Positions 1 through 6,958 of a stretch of DNA of 9,379 bases are shown piece after piece. Below the pieces are notes generated by a model, which ran no database searches, was not told the DNA's origin, and saw nothing but the letters and a program-made list of their open reading frames with translations. The stretch covers positions 1-9,379 of the forward strand of contig CAMKAB010000025.1 in the NCBI GenBank assembly GCA_946410375.1, given 5' to 3'. Position numbers and translations under genes: made by a program. How positions within the stretch are numbered: position 1 is the stretch's first letter; each line of letters begins with the position of its first letter. The stretch is from an uncultured Spirochaetaceae bacterium (GTDB lineage Bacteria; Spirochaetota; Spirochaetia; Sphaerochaetales; Sphaerochaetaceae).

Positions 1-1152
1 AAAACGCCCGATGCTGTAATCCTTTACATTCACCTTACCGCTCACTCTTGAAATTGAAGCGTGAACAGGCTCAAAAAGCGCCTTTCCATGGGATGCGACA
101 TGTTCGCCCGCAGTAAAGACCTCGTCTATTCTGATATCGTTCAAGTCCTTGAAAAGGACAAAGTCCGCACGTCTTCCCGGAGCGATTGCGCCTCTGTCGT
201 CCAGTTTAAAACACGTAGCGGCGTTAATCGTTGCCATGCAGATCGCTGTTATCGGATCTATACCCTCTCCGATCGCCATCCTGACGTTATTGTCAATATG
301 GCCGATGTCTATAATCGTTTTCGCCTGACAATCATCGGTACACATCAGGCACCACGAAGAATTTTTCTCATCAACGCCTTTGCAAAGATTCACAAGGTCA
401 TGACACACCGTACCCTGACGCAAAAGAACGTAAATTCCGCGTCTGGTTCTGTCTCTGAGATCGGAAGCGGTGGCGCACTCATGATCGTTTCTGATTCCGC
501 AAGAACCGTACGCATCCAAAGCGCTTCCGCCGATTCCGGGACTATGGCCATCTATAATCTTTCCAGCTTGCTTGCAAACCATAATCTTATCGAGCACATC
601 CGGATCAAGGCTTTCCACACCCTTGTAATCCATAAGTTCGCCTAAGCCCAGAACCCGAGGATTCGTAATTCTGGAAGCGATTTCCGCGGCCTTCAAAATC
701 GCGCCGGAGTTTTCAAAATGCGTTGTCGGAACACAACTCGGAAACTGTATAAAAGCGCTCAAAGGAAGGTTTTCCGTGGCATCAACCATATAATCAAAAC
801 CGTCTAAGCCGCACACATTCCCTATTTCGTGAGGATCGGCAATCACAGTGGTTGTGCCGTGCGGAATAACCAGTTTGGAAAATTCGGCAGGAGACACATG
901 GCTAGACTCAATATGAACATGGCTGTCTATGAATCCCGGAGCCATATACGCCCCCTCGGCATCGAAAATCACCGACGGAACCGGAAAATCCGAATTCCCG
1001 AAACCGGCGAAATAGCCGTCTTTTATATATACATCACTGCTGAAAATTTCTTTATTAAATACATCAATTATCTTAGAATTTCTTATACATAAATCCGCAG
1101 GTCGTCTGCCCGTGGCTACATCAATTATATTTTTCAATGTTTCTTTCGTCAT
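1..1152 (-). CDS. ade: Adenine deaminase, C-terminus cut by window edge
   Basis: Adenine deaminase hydrolyses adenine to hypoxanthine and ammonia in the cytoplasm, feeding purine salvage. The 384 codons present run without a stop to the window edge; family members are usually about 540-600 residues, so roughly the last third is missing. The amidohydrolase metal site is visible: the HVH pair (His78, His80) in GFIDSHVHIESS, the family signature IADPHEIGN (104-112), LGLGELMDYKGV (168-179), DGHSPG (201-206) and the TDD motif (Asp273, Asp274). The REG triplet I remember from homologues reads RQG here (Gln246). The start at 1152 is supported by GATGGGGGAC a few bases upstream and by the expected N-terminus. 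It lies downstream of the permease, whose terminator separates them, and has its own structured leader. Identity is secure; the regulation is inferred. Confidence 0.95.
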   Translation of the reverse strand, partial: MTKETLKNIIDVATGRRPADLCIRNSKIIDVFNKEIFSSDVYIKDGYFAGFGNSDFPVPSVIFDAEGAYMAPGFIDSHVHIESSHVSPAEFSKLVIPHGTTTVIADPHEIGNVCGLDGFDYMVDATENLPLSAFIQFPSCVPTTHFENSGAILKAAEIASRITNPRVLGLGELMDYKGVESLDPDVLDKIMVCKQAGKIIDGHSPGIGGSALDAYGSCGIRNDHECATASDLRDRTRRGIYVLLRQGTVCHDLVNLCKGVDEKNSSWCLMCTDDCQAKTIIDIGHIDNNVRMAIGEGIDPITAICMATINAATCFKLDDRGAIAPGRRADFVLFKDLNDIRIDEVFTAGEHVASHGKALFEPVHASISRVSGKVNVKDYSIGRF

Positions 1153-1213
1153 TCTTAGTCCCCCATCTTACAGTCTCAGCTTTTAAAGCCTCGCACTATC
1201 TTTCAGAATAACT

Positions 1214-1284
1214 AACCGATAACACTCAGGGAAACTTGCAATGACACACAAAAACAGTTCTAAAAGCTTCCCTGTTCATCGGTT
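1214..1284 (-). promoter_or_regulatory. Structured leader upstream of ade (candidate cis-regulatory RNA)
   Basis: Two nested inverted-repeat segments can be read directly. The outer arms 1214-1220 and 1278-1284 are perfect 7-bp complements (AACCGAT/ATCGGTT). The inner arms 1227-1237 and 1264-1274 pair over 11 bp, with one G-U in the minus-strand RNA that is an A-C mismatch on the plus strand. Between them are a 6/3-nt internal loop and a 26-nt apical loop. A second, competing pairing is possible between 1261-1268 and 1178-1185 (8 bp, TAAAAGCT/AGCTTTTA). The latter copy lies shortly before the ade ribosome binding site. No purine, PRPP or other riboswitch consensus is recognised. Function is inference; it could also be a DNA-level operator or a fortuitous repeat. 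Confidence 0.45.
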
Positions 1285-1333
1285 TAAAAAAATCCCGAAT
1301 TAAACCCGGAAAAATAAAAAACGCCTTTCATTT

Positions 1334-1363
1334 AATAAAAACCGCAGGTTTTACCCTGCGGTT
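1334..1363 (-). terminator. Rho-independent terminator of the purine permease
   Basis: A perfect 9-bp stem (1340-1348 with 1355-1363, AACCGCAGG/CCTGCGGTT) with a 6-nt loop begins 20 bases past the permease stop codon. On the minus strand it is followed by TTTATT. This is a standard intrinsic terminator and separates the permease from ade. A weaker, wobble-rich hairpin followed by seven T residues (about 1286-1309) lies further on and may be a back-up terminator. Confidence 0.85.
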
Positions 1364-1382
1364 CTATGCGGTTTATTTCAAT

Positions 1383-2696
1383 TTAAACCAAAGCATTAAC
1401 AATTATCTTTGCCACAAACAAAGCAAACACAACCCATGTAGGAGCGGAAATCTGCTTCATCTTTCCGGAGAACGCCTTCAAAACAACATAGGACAGAATA
1501 CCGAACATGATACCGTCTGAAATTGAAGAAGCGCAAACCATGAAAATCATTGTAAGGAATGCAGGAATTGCTTCCGTCATATCCTCAAAGTCGATATCCT
1601 TAACCGGAGTAACCATAAGAACACCTACGATGATAAGGGCCGGAGATGTTGCTGCGGAAGGAATCGCCGCAAAAAGCGGACTCAAGAACAAAGACACCAG
1701 GAAGAGAATTGCAACGGTGAGTGCGGTAAGACCTGTTCTTCCGCCTGCTGAAACACCGGACGCGCTCTCAACAAATGTGGTAACTGTTGAAGTTCCGAGC
1801 ATAGCGCCGACTGTCGTACCGACAGCATCAGCGAACAACGCTTCTTTACAATTCTGAATCGTACCGTCCTCGCGAACAAGACCGGACTTTCCGGCACATC
1901 CGATAAGAGTACCGACTGTATCAAACATATCCACAAACAGGAATGTGAACATAACGATAACGAAGTCAAAGAAGTTCTTTGATACTTCGCTGAATGCGAA
2001 CTCGCAGAAATAAGGAGCCGGAGGCATCCATGAACCGCCGCCCCATGTTGTTACATGGCCGTCTCCCGCAGGAACGAAGATACCGACGATTGTTGTAAGA
2101 ATAATACCGATAAGAATCGCACCCTTAACCTTGTGAGCAAGAAGAATGCCTGTGATAACAAGACCGATTACGCAAACAAGAGCCGGCCCCACATGCCAGG
2201 ACGGAGAAAGAGCGGAAACGTTGCTCGGGTCGCCGATAACGATACCTGCGTTCTTAAGTCCGATGTATGCGATAAACAAACCTATACCTGCGCCGATTGC
2301 TTTCTTAAGATTTTCAGGAATACTGTTCACAATCGCTTCTCTTACGTTACAGAGAGTGAGGAGCAGGAAGATAACACCTTCAACAAAGATTGCGGTAAGC
2401 GCGAACTGCCAGCTGTGGCCCATTCCCAAACATACGGTATATGTGAAGAATGCGTTAAGACCCATACCTGCGGAAAGCGCAAAAGGCAAATTCGCAAGAA
2501 AAGCCATAACAGCGCAAGCAATAGCCGATGTAATAGCCGTTGCCGAGAAAACCTTACCCCAATCCATTCCGGACGGAGATAAAAGAAGCGGGTTTACAAC
2601 AAGAATGTAAGCCATCGTCATGAAAGTTGTGATACCGGCGATAATCTCAGTCTTTACGTCGGTGCCTCGTTCCTTCAACTTAAAAATCTTATCCAT
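1383..2696 (-). CDS. NCS2 family adenine/guanine/hypoxanthine permease
   Basis: Inner-membrane purine-base importer of the AzgA-like (AdeP/AdeQ, GhxP, PbuG/PbuO) branch of NCS2, normally proton-driven. The 437-residue product matches the usual ~430-450 length and is hydrophobic throughout, consistent with the family's 14-helix fold. Seen motifs are TEIIAGITTFMTMAYILVVNP in the first helix (16-36), GMGLNA (77-82), FVDMFDTVGTLIG (254-266, acidic substrate-site helix) and GTSTVTTFVE followed by SASGVSAGGRTGLT (301-324). The start at 2696 is chosen because AAAGGAGAC precedes it at good spacing and MDKIFKLKERGTDVKTE is the family-like N-terminus. An in-frame ATG at 2759 would add 21 residues but overlaps the candidate promoter. 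Which base it prefers cannot be read from sequence; the nearby ade suggests adenine or hypoxanthine. Confidence 0.95.
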   Translation of the reverse strand: MDKIFKLKERGTDVKTEIIAGITTFMTMAYILVVNPLLLSPSGMDWGKVFSATAITSAIACAVMAFLANLPFALSAGMGLNAFFTYTVCLGMGHSWQFALTAIFVEGVIFLLLTLCNVREAIVNSIPENLKKAIGAGIGLFIAYIGLKNAGIVIGDPSNVSALSPSWHVGPALVCVIGLVITGILLAHKVKGAILIGIILTTIVGIFVPAGDGHVTTWGGGSWMPPAPYFCEFAFSEVSKNFFDFVIVMFTFLFVDMFDTVGTLIGCAGKSGLVREDGTIQNCKEALFADAVGTTVGAMLGTSTVTTFVESASGVSAGGRTGLTALTVAILFLVSLFLSPLFAAIPSAATSPALIIVGVLMVTPVKDIDFEDMTEAIPAFLTMIFMVCASSISDGIMFGILSYVVLKAFSGKMKQISAPTWVVFALFVAKIIVNALV

Positions 2697-2758
2697 AAAA
2701 GTCTCCTTTTTTTGGACCATACAGAGAGGAATTTCATCCCTCACAAAATCCGTAGTCA

Positions 2759-2786
2759 ATTATAATGCAACTTATTCAGATTGCAA
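2759..2786 (-). promoter_or_regulatory. Candidate sigma70-type promoter of the permease
   Basis: On the minus strand, TTGCAA (2781-2786) and a perfect TATAAT (2759-2764) are separated by 16 bp. This gives a predicted leader of about 55 nt. The leader contains a 7-bp hairpin with a 3-nt loop at 2726-2742 (GAGGGAT/ATTCCTC), just upstream of the AAGGAG ribosome binding site. A direct repeat, TGCAAC at 2766-2771 and 2782-2787, flanks the -10/-35 spacer and could be a regulator site, but this is weak. Confidence 0.6.
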
Positions 2787-2878
2787 CAAAAATAAATCCA
2801 GCTTCGATTTTAACAGAAAAAATTCCGAAATCCGCAATTTAAAAACAAAAATTTGATGTTTTATACAGATTTCAATTC

Positions 2879-2911
2879 AAAAAACCGGCTCTTCAGCGCT
2901 GTTTGAAAAGC
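2879..2911 (-). terminator. Rho-independent terminator of rubredoxin
   Basis: Immediately after the rubredoxin stop, arms 2888-2895 and 2904-2911 pair over 8 bp (one G-U in the RNA) around an 8-nt loop. CGG and then six T residues follow on the minus strand. The position and T-tract fit an intrinsic terminator, which isolates rubredoxin from the downstream permease. Confidence 0.7.
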
Positions 2912-2913
2912 TC

Positions 2914-3072
2914 TCAGACCTTCTCAAACATGTCTTTTCCCACTCCGCAAACCGGGCAAACCCAATCATCGGGAATATCTTCAAAAGCTGTTCCCGGAGC
3001 GATTCCGCCATCAGGATCGCCCGCTGCAGGGTCATACTCGTACCCGCACGTACTGCACACATATTTACTCAT
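2914..3072 (-). CDS. Rubredoxin
   Basis: A 52-residue cytoplasmic one-electron carrier with a single Fe(SCys)4 centre. The two cysteine knuckles are intact: CSTCG (Cys6, Cys9) and CPVCG (Cys39, Cys42). The typical YDPAAGDPDGGIAPGTAFEDIPDDWVC core lies between them (13-39), and the length is the family norm. The start at 3072 has a strong GGGAGG six bases upstream. In spirochaetes and other anaerobes rubredoxin passes electrons to superoxide reductase or rubrerythrin-type proteins; no such partner is in this window. It sits between secA and the permease with its own candidate promoter and terminator, so it is probably a monocistronic gene. The redox partner is unknown. Confidence 0.96.
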   Translation of the reverse strand: MSKYVCSTCGYEYDPAAGDPDGGIAPGTAFEDIPDDWVCPVCGVGKDMFEKV

Positions 3073-3147
3073 ACCATCCCTCCCTTTCTTTATTTTTCAT
3101 ATGACACCGCGCCGGGCCATATCAAAAAGGTAACACCCGACAACGCC

Positions 3148-3174
3148 CGTTTTCCTGCCGGAACAGGGAAAACG
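3148..3174 (-). other. Hairpin in the rubredoxin leader
   Basis: CGTTTTCCTG (3148-3157) pairs with CAGGGAAAACG (3164-3174), giving 10 bp with one bulged base and a 6-nt loop. It lacks a following T-tract on either strand, so it is not an obvious terminator. It may be a leader or stability element of the rubredoxin transcript or the 3' end structure of the secA message. Purpose unknown. Confidence 0.35.
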
Positions 3175-3203
3175 CCGCATAAAAAATAAGGTTTCTTACT
3201 GTT

Positions 3204-3232
3204 ATTTTACAACACAACAGCGAAATGCACAA
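3204..3232 (-). promoter_or_regulatory. Candidate promoter of rubredoxin
   Basis: On the minus strand, TTGTGC (3227-3232) lies 17 bp before TAAAAT (3204-3209) in the AT-rich spacer after secA. This predicts a leader of about 125 nt. The -35 box matches consensus only in its first three bases, so the call is tentative. A short AT-rich hairpin with a T-run (about 3180-3199) lies just downstream and might instead be a weak secA terminator. Confidence 0.35.
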
Positions 3233-3261
3233 ATTTTATTTTCAAACATTTACGAACGGTT

Positions 3262-6060
3262 CTACACTCCGCCCGCGTTTCTTCCGTGGCAATTCTTGTA
3301 TTTCTTCCCGCTTCCGCAAGGGCACGGGTCGTTCCGCCCCACTTTCGGAGTTGTCCGCACCACCTGCACCGGAGAAGTCTGCCCCGCCTTATCCTCGCGT
3401 CGCGCTTTTTCCTCCCGCTCTCTCACCGAAGAGGAAAAACTTCCCGATGACGAGTGGGATTCGTACACCTTTCTCTGTTTTGCACGGGAATGCAACGCTC
3501 CGGAATCCCCGGATGACTCGTTTTCAGCCTTGATCTGAACCCTGTTAAGCAACTTTGAAATATTCTTTTTTATGTTATCAATCATCTTGTCAAAGATGTC
3601 GAAACCTTCCAGTTTATACTCAATAAGCGGATTTTTCTGAGCATAAGAACGAAGCGACACCGCATCCCGAAGCGCTTCCAACTCTTCCAAATGGTTCTGC
3701 CACATGCTGTCAATCTGAGCCAAATAATGCTGTTGCACAAAGAACGAAAAAGCGTTTCTGTCCACCGAGGCGATTTTCCTGTCAACGGAAAGCCTGAACG
3801 CGTTCTCAATCTTTTTGCTTAAATCCGCGGAAGAAAGCTTCATATCCGCCTCTTCGGGAACATATTCAAAACCGGTATTATCCGAAATAAGCCTGCAAAT
3901 CTCGGAAATCCGCTTATCCTCGGACGTTTTTTCACACGAAGCGACACATTCGGCGATAATATCCGAACAGGCGTTTTCCGCACGGGTGGTGCAATCCGCG
4001 TCCTGCAAAATCTCGTCGCGCTGCGCATAAATGAAGTTTCTCTGTTCATTCAGCACGTCATCATACTCAAGAAGATGTTTACGAATATCGAAATTATGCT
4101 CTTCAACCCGTTTTTGCGCAGTTTCAATCAAGCGGCTCACCATGCTGTGTTCGAGCGGCTCTCCGCTGTTCATTCCGAGACGAGAGACCATCGCACGGAT
4201 ATTATCCTTTGCGAACAAACGCAAGAGGTCGTCGTCAAAGGAGACGAAAAAGCGGGATTTTCCGGGATCTCCCTGTCTGCCTGCTCGTCCGCGAAGCTGA
4301 TTATCAATTCGTCTGCTTTCGTGGCGTTCCGTGCCGATTATGTACAATCCGCCCAGGTTTTTTACCCTGTTGTACTGCTCAAGCCACTCAGGATAAACCT
4401 TCTCCCGAGCCGCGCGGAGCTCCTCTTCCGAGGCCTCGCTTCCGCACACCCTGCGCGCAAGGTAATCTATGGAACCGCCGAGTTTGATATCGGTACCTCG
4501 CCCGGCCATGTTCGTGGCTATAGTAACGGAGCCCTCAGCACCGGCGTTCTCAATAATATACGCTTCTCTGGCATGGTTCTTTGCATTCAAAACTTCGTGC
4601 TTAATTCCTCTTTTCCTAAGCATTGACGAAAGAAGTTCCGATTTTTCAATGGACACCGTTCCCACCAGAACAGGCTGCCCCGTAGAATGAACGCGCTCGA
4701 TCTCGTCCACAACCGCCTTAAACTTGAAATCTTCCGTTAAATAAACAAGGTCGTTCTCGTCATTGCGTATCATCGGAAGATGCGTCGGTATAACCACGAC
4801 ATCCAGCTTGTAAATCTCGTTGAACTCTATCGCCTCGGTGTCCGCAGTACCGGTCATGCCGGAAAGCTTCTTATACATCCTGAAAAAGTTCTGGAACGTG
4901 ATTGTGGCGAGTGTTTTGTTTCTGCCCAAAACGGTGATGTGTTCCTTCGCCTCTATTGCCTGATGAAGCCCGAGAGAATACCTTCTGCCGTACAGAATGC
5001 GCCCGGTGAACTCGTCGACAATCTGCACCTCATCGTCCTGAACAACGTAGTCTATATCCTTTTTGTACAAATATTTAGCCACAGTCGCCTGCGTAACGTA
5101 ATGAATGTACTCAAAGTTCTCTTCATCATACAAAGATCCGTTTATGATGGAGAGCCGGTTCAGAATTTCCTCAATATGCGTCATGCCTTCTTTGGTGAAC
5201 GACACGCGGCGGTTCTTCTCGTCCAGCATGAAATCGCCGTCCGGCTCGGTTTTCGCATCATCTTTAAAGCGTTCAAGTGCGGAAATCTCGGGATACTCTC
5301 CCGTTTCAGGATCCTTTACGCACTCTTTCAGGTAAGGAACGACTCTTTCCGCATTTCTGGCGAACTCGGTGTCGTCGTCTGACTGACCGGAAATAATAAG
5401 CGGGGTCCGCGCCTCATCGATCAAAATGGAATCTATCTCATCCACGATACAGTACGCATGCTTCGGCTGAATCTTATCGGCGTAGCGGTACTTCATGTTA
5501 TCGCGCAGATAATCAAAGCCGAACTCGTTATTGGTACCGTACGTTATGTCCGCCTTATATGCTGTTCTGCGACGCTCATTATCCATATCGGAAAGAATCA
5601 CCCCGACGCTGAGACCCAAAAAACGATAAATTCTCCCCATCCACTCGGCATCACGCTTCGCAAGATAGTCATTCACCGTTACGACATGCACACCCTCACC
5701 CGAGAGCGCGTTCAAATACGCCGCCGGCACGCAGGTGAGCGTTTTTCCTTCTCCTGTTTTCATTTCAAGGATTTTTCCTTGATGAAGAACGATGGCGCCC
5801 ATAATCTGCACGTCATAATGTCTCTCGCCGATTGCGCGTCGGCTTGCTTCTCTCGCCAGTGCAAACGCTTCGGGAAGAAGACTGTCCAACGTCTCACCCT
5901 TTGAATAACGCTCCTTGAAGCGCTCCGTTTGCAGAGGAAAATCCTCATCTTTAAGCCCCTCAGCCCATGCGGAAAAACTGTTTACCTTCTCCACAATCGG
6001 ACTCAGAGCCTTCACGTCTTTCTCTTTTTTAGAACCAAATAATGCTGTTAAAATTCCCAT
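3262..6060 (-). CDS. secA: Preprotein translocase subunit SecA
   Basis: ATPase motor that drives secretory proteins through SecYEG at the inner membrane. The 932-residue protein is full length. Domains in order are: nucleotide-binding domain 1 with Walker A MKTGEGKT (100-107) and Walker B VDEID (206-210); the preprotein cross-linking domain (about 221-370); nucleotide-binding domain 2 with MAGRGTDIKLGG (518-529) and the arginine-finger region GTERHESRRIDNQLRGRAGR (576-595); the helical scaffold/wing region; a Ser-rich linker; and the C-terminal zinc module GRNDPCPCGSGKKYKNCHG (908-926) with Cys913, Cys915, Cys924 and His925. That module binds SecB or ribosomes in other bacteria. The start at 6060 has AGGGAG four bases upstream. 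It follows the phosphoribosyltransferase after only 43 bp with no terminator, so cotranscription is likely. No accessory SecA2 features are seen. Confidence 0.98.
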   Translation of the reverse strand: MGILTALFGSKKEKDVKALSPIVEKVNSFSAWAEGLKDEDFPLQTERFKERYSKGETLDSLLPEAFALAREASRRAIGERHYDVQIMGAIVLHQGKILEMKTGEGKTLTCVPAAYLNALSGEGVHVVTVNDYLAKRDAEWMGRIYRFLGLSVGVILSDMDNERRRTAYKADITYGTNNEFGFDYLRDNMKYRYADKIQPKHAYCIVDEIDSILIDEARTPLIISGQSDDDTEFARNAERVVPYLKECVKDPETGEYPEISALERFKDDAKTEPDGDFMLDEKNRRVSFTKEGMTHIEEILNRLSIINGSLYDEENFEYIHYVTQATVAKYLYKKDIDYVVQDDEVQIVDEFTGRILYGRRYSLGLHQAIEAKEHITVLGRNKTLATITFQNFFRMYKKLSGMTGTADTEAIEFNEIYKLDVVVIPTHLPMIRNDENDLVYLTEDFKFKAVVDEIERVHSTGQPVLVGTVSIEKSELLSSMLRKRGIKHEVLNAKNHAREAYIIENAGAEGSVTIATNMAGRGTDIKLGGSIDYLARRVCGSEASEEELRAAREKVYPEWLEQYNRVKNLGGLYIIGTERHESRRIDNQLRGRAGRQGDPGKSRFFVSFDDDLLRLFAKDNIRAMVSRLGMNSGEPLEHSMVSRLIETAQKRVEEHNFDIRKHLLEYDDVLNEQRNFIYAQRDEILQDADCTTRAENACSDIIAECVASCEKTSEDKRISEICRLISDNTGFEYVPEEADMKLSSADLSKKIENAFRLSVDRKIASVDRNAFSFFVQQHYLAQIDSMWQNHLEELEALRDAVSLRSYAQKNPLIEYKLEGFDIFDKMIDNIKKNISKLLNRVQIKAENESSGDSGALHSRAKQRKVYESHSSSGSFSSSVREREEKARREDKAGQTSPVQVVRTTPKVGRNDPCPCGSGKKYKNCHGRNAGGV

Positions 6061-6103
6061 TTTCTCCCTACCCGGATACAGAGACTCACCCCGCGACGAA
6101 ATA

Positions 6104-6727
6104 TCAGGCTTTCAGTTTATGCAAAATCTCCCTAACCTCAGGGTCCGAGTACACCTCGTCTATCTCATCGTCTTCCAGTCCCTCATACTCGTGGCAAAGG
6201 TAGTGAATCCATACCTCGTCGTGCTTTGAATTCAAAACATGGCGTCTGCAATAGTAATCAGGCTGAATCGGAAGCGGCTTCTGCGTTCCGTACTTATACA
6301 CAGGAACTTTGTAATCATACACGGCAATCTTAATGTCCTGACGCTCAATTCCTTTATCCAAAATAATTTGGGTAAGTTTATTCACCGTGTTTCCCGTGTC
6401 GAAAATATCGTCCACAATCAGAACCTTGTCTCCGCTTCTCAGGTAATCAGGACTGTATGTCCACCCGTCAACAAAGACTTTAGTCTCCTCCCCCGGAATC
6501 TGACTATCCCTGCTTCTCGCAACAACCGCCGCATACAAAACCGGTCTCCGTTTCTCTTTCTTGCACACAAGCTTATAAAACTCAGAGATAACATTTGCCA
6601 AATACACACCGCCTCTGAGCGATACGTAAATAACATCTGGAATGAAATGATCTTCGTAGTACATCTTGTTTGCTAACTTAAGCGCACTGTCTCTGATAAT
6701 ATCCGGTGTGATAAATTCTTTTGGCAT
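6104..6727 (-). CDS. Purine-type phosphoribosyltransferase (COG2236-like)
   Basis: Type I phosphoribosyltransferase, which joins a free base to PRPP to give a nucleotide and pyrophosphate. Of its 207 residues, the PRPP loop is VLIVDDIFDTGNT (102-114, acidic pair Asp106-Asp107), and the pyrophosphate-side loop is SLRGG (36-40). The C-terminal PDYY (156-159) and VWIHYLCHEYEG (172-183) resemble the hypoxanthine/xanthine-guanine enzymes of COG2236, which supports a 6-oxopurine substrate. The exact base (hypoxanthine, guanine or xanthine) cannot be decided. The start at 6727 is marked by GGGGAGG five bases upstream. A leader of 180 bases or so precedes it after the map terminator. A -10-like TATAAA (minus strand, 6891-6896) lacks a good -35. 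It is probably the first gene of an operon with secA, and functionally it pairs with the permease and ade. Confidence 0.85.
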   Translation of the reverse strand: MPKEFITPDIIRDSALKLANKMYYEDHFIPDVIYVSLRGGVYLANVISEFYKLVCKKEKRRPVLYAAVVARSRDSQIPGEETKVFVDGWTYSPDYLRSGDKVLIVDDIFDTGNTVNKLTQIILDKGIERQDIKIAVYDYKVPVYKYGTQKPLPIQPDYYCRRHVLNSKHDEVWIHYLCHEYEGLEDDEIDEVYSDPEVREILHKLKA

Positions 6728-6806
6728 ATCTACCTCCCCTTTTCAAGAAGCGTTTCAGGACATCGGAGGATATTTCCGCAAGACGCACCGCCCCTGCCTG
6801 ACGCCC

Positions 6807-6820
6807 GGCGGACATCCGCC
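6807..6820 (-). repeat. Short inverted repeat in the phosphoribosyltransferase leader
   Basis: GGCGGA and TCCGCC are perfect 6-bp complements separated by two bases, inside an unusually G+C-rich leader (about 6740-6880). In RNA this would form a short, stable hairpin about 80 nt before the start codon. No T-tract follows and no riboswitch consensus is seen. It may be a DNA-binding dyad, a leader hairpin or chance in G+C-rich sequence. Confidence 0.3.
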
Positions 6821-6910
6821 TGCTCAAACAGCCGTTCGAGAAAGCCGTCCACCAGCGAATATCCGTTTCAGCGAACCCTAAAGCTTCTTTTTTATAGTGT
6901 AACAATATAT

Positions 6911-6942
6911 AAAAAAAGTCGGGCGAAACAAAGCCAGACTTT
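6911..6942 (-). terminator. Rho-independent terminator of map
   Basis: Starting 16 bases past the map stop, 6937-6942/6915-6920 (AAAGTC/GACTTT) and 6933-6935/6922-6924 (GGC/GCC) form a hairpin with one internal mismatch and an 8-nt loop. The minus strand then runs through seven T residues (6911-6917). This is a typical intrinsic terminator that separates map from the phosphoribosyltransferase-secA unit. Confidence 0.85.
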
Positions 6943-6958
6943 CCTTTACGTAATAAAA

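Noticed and set aside
61..645. 194-codon plus-strand open frame
   Set aside because: It lies antisense to ade, which has all family motifs in the opposite frame; no ribosome binding site or domain is seen.
1153..1382. Purine riboswitch before ade
   Set aside because: A structured leader is present, but the conserved purine-aptamer junction and loop sequences are not found; the same holds for the permease leader.
2055..2582. 175-codon plus-strand open frame
   Set aside because: It is antisense to the NCS2 permease; its Cys/Lys/Asn-rich content is what a reversed membrane-protein frame gives.
3065..3100. An 11-codon minus-strand reading frame ending just inside the rubredoxin start
   Set aside because: It has no ribosome binding site, and its codons are the rubredoxin Shine-Dalgarno region read in another frame.
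4075..5382. Plus-strand open frames of 183 and 200 codons inside secA
   Set aside because: They are fully antisense to conserved SecA ATPase regions, with no start signals or recognisable motifs.
6678..6905. Minus-strand open frame in the phosphoribosyltransferase leader
   Set aside because: It begins with TTG without a ribosome binding site and overlaps the phosphoribosyltransferase start; no family resemblance.
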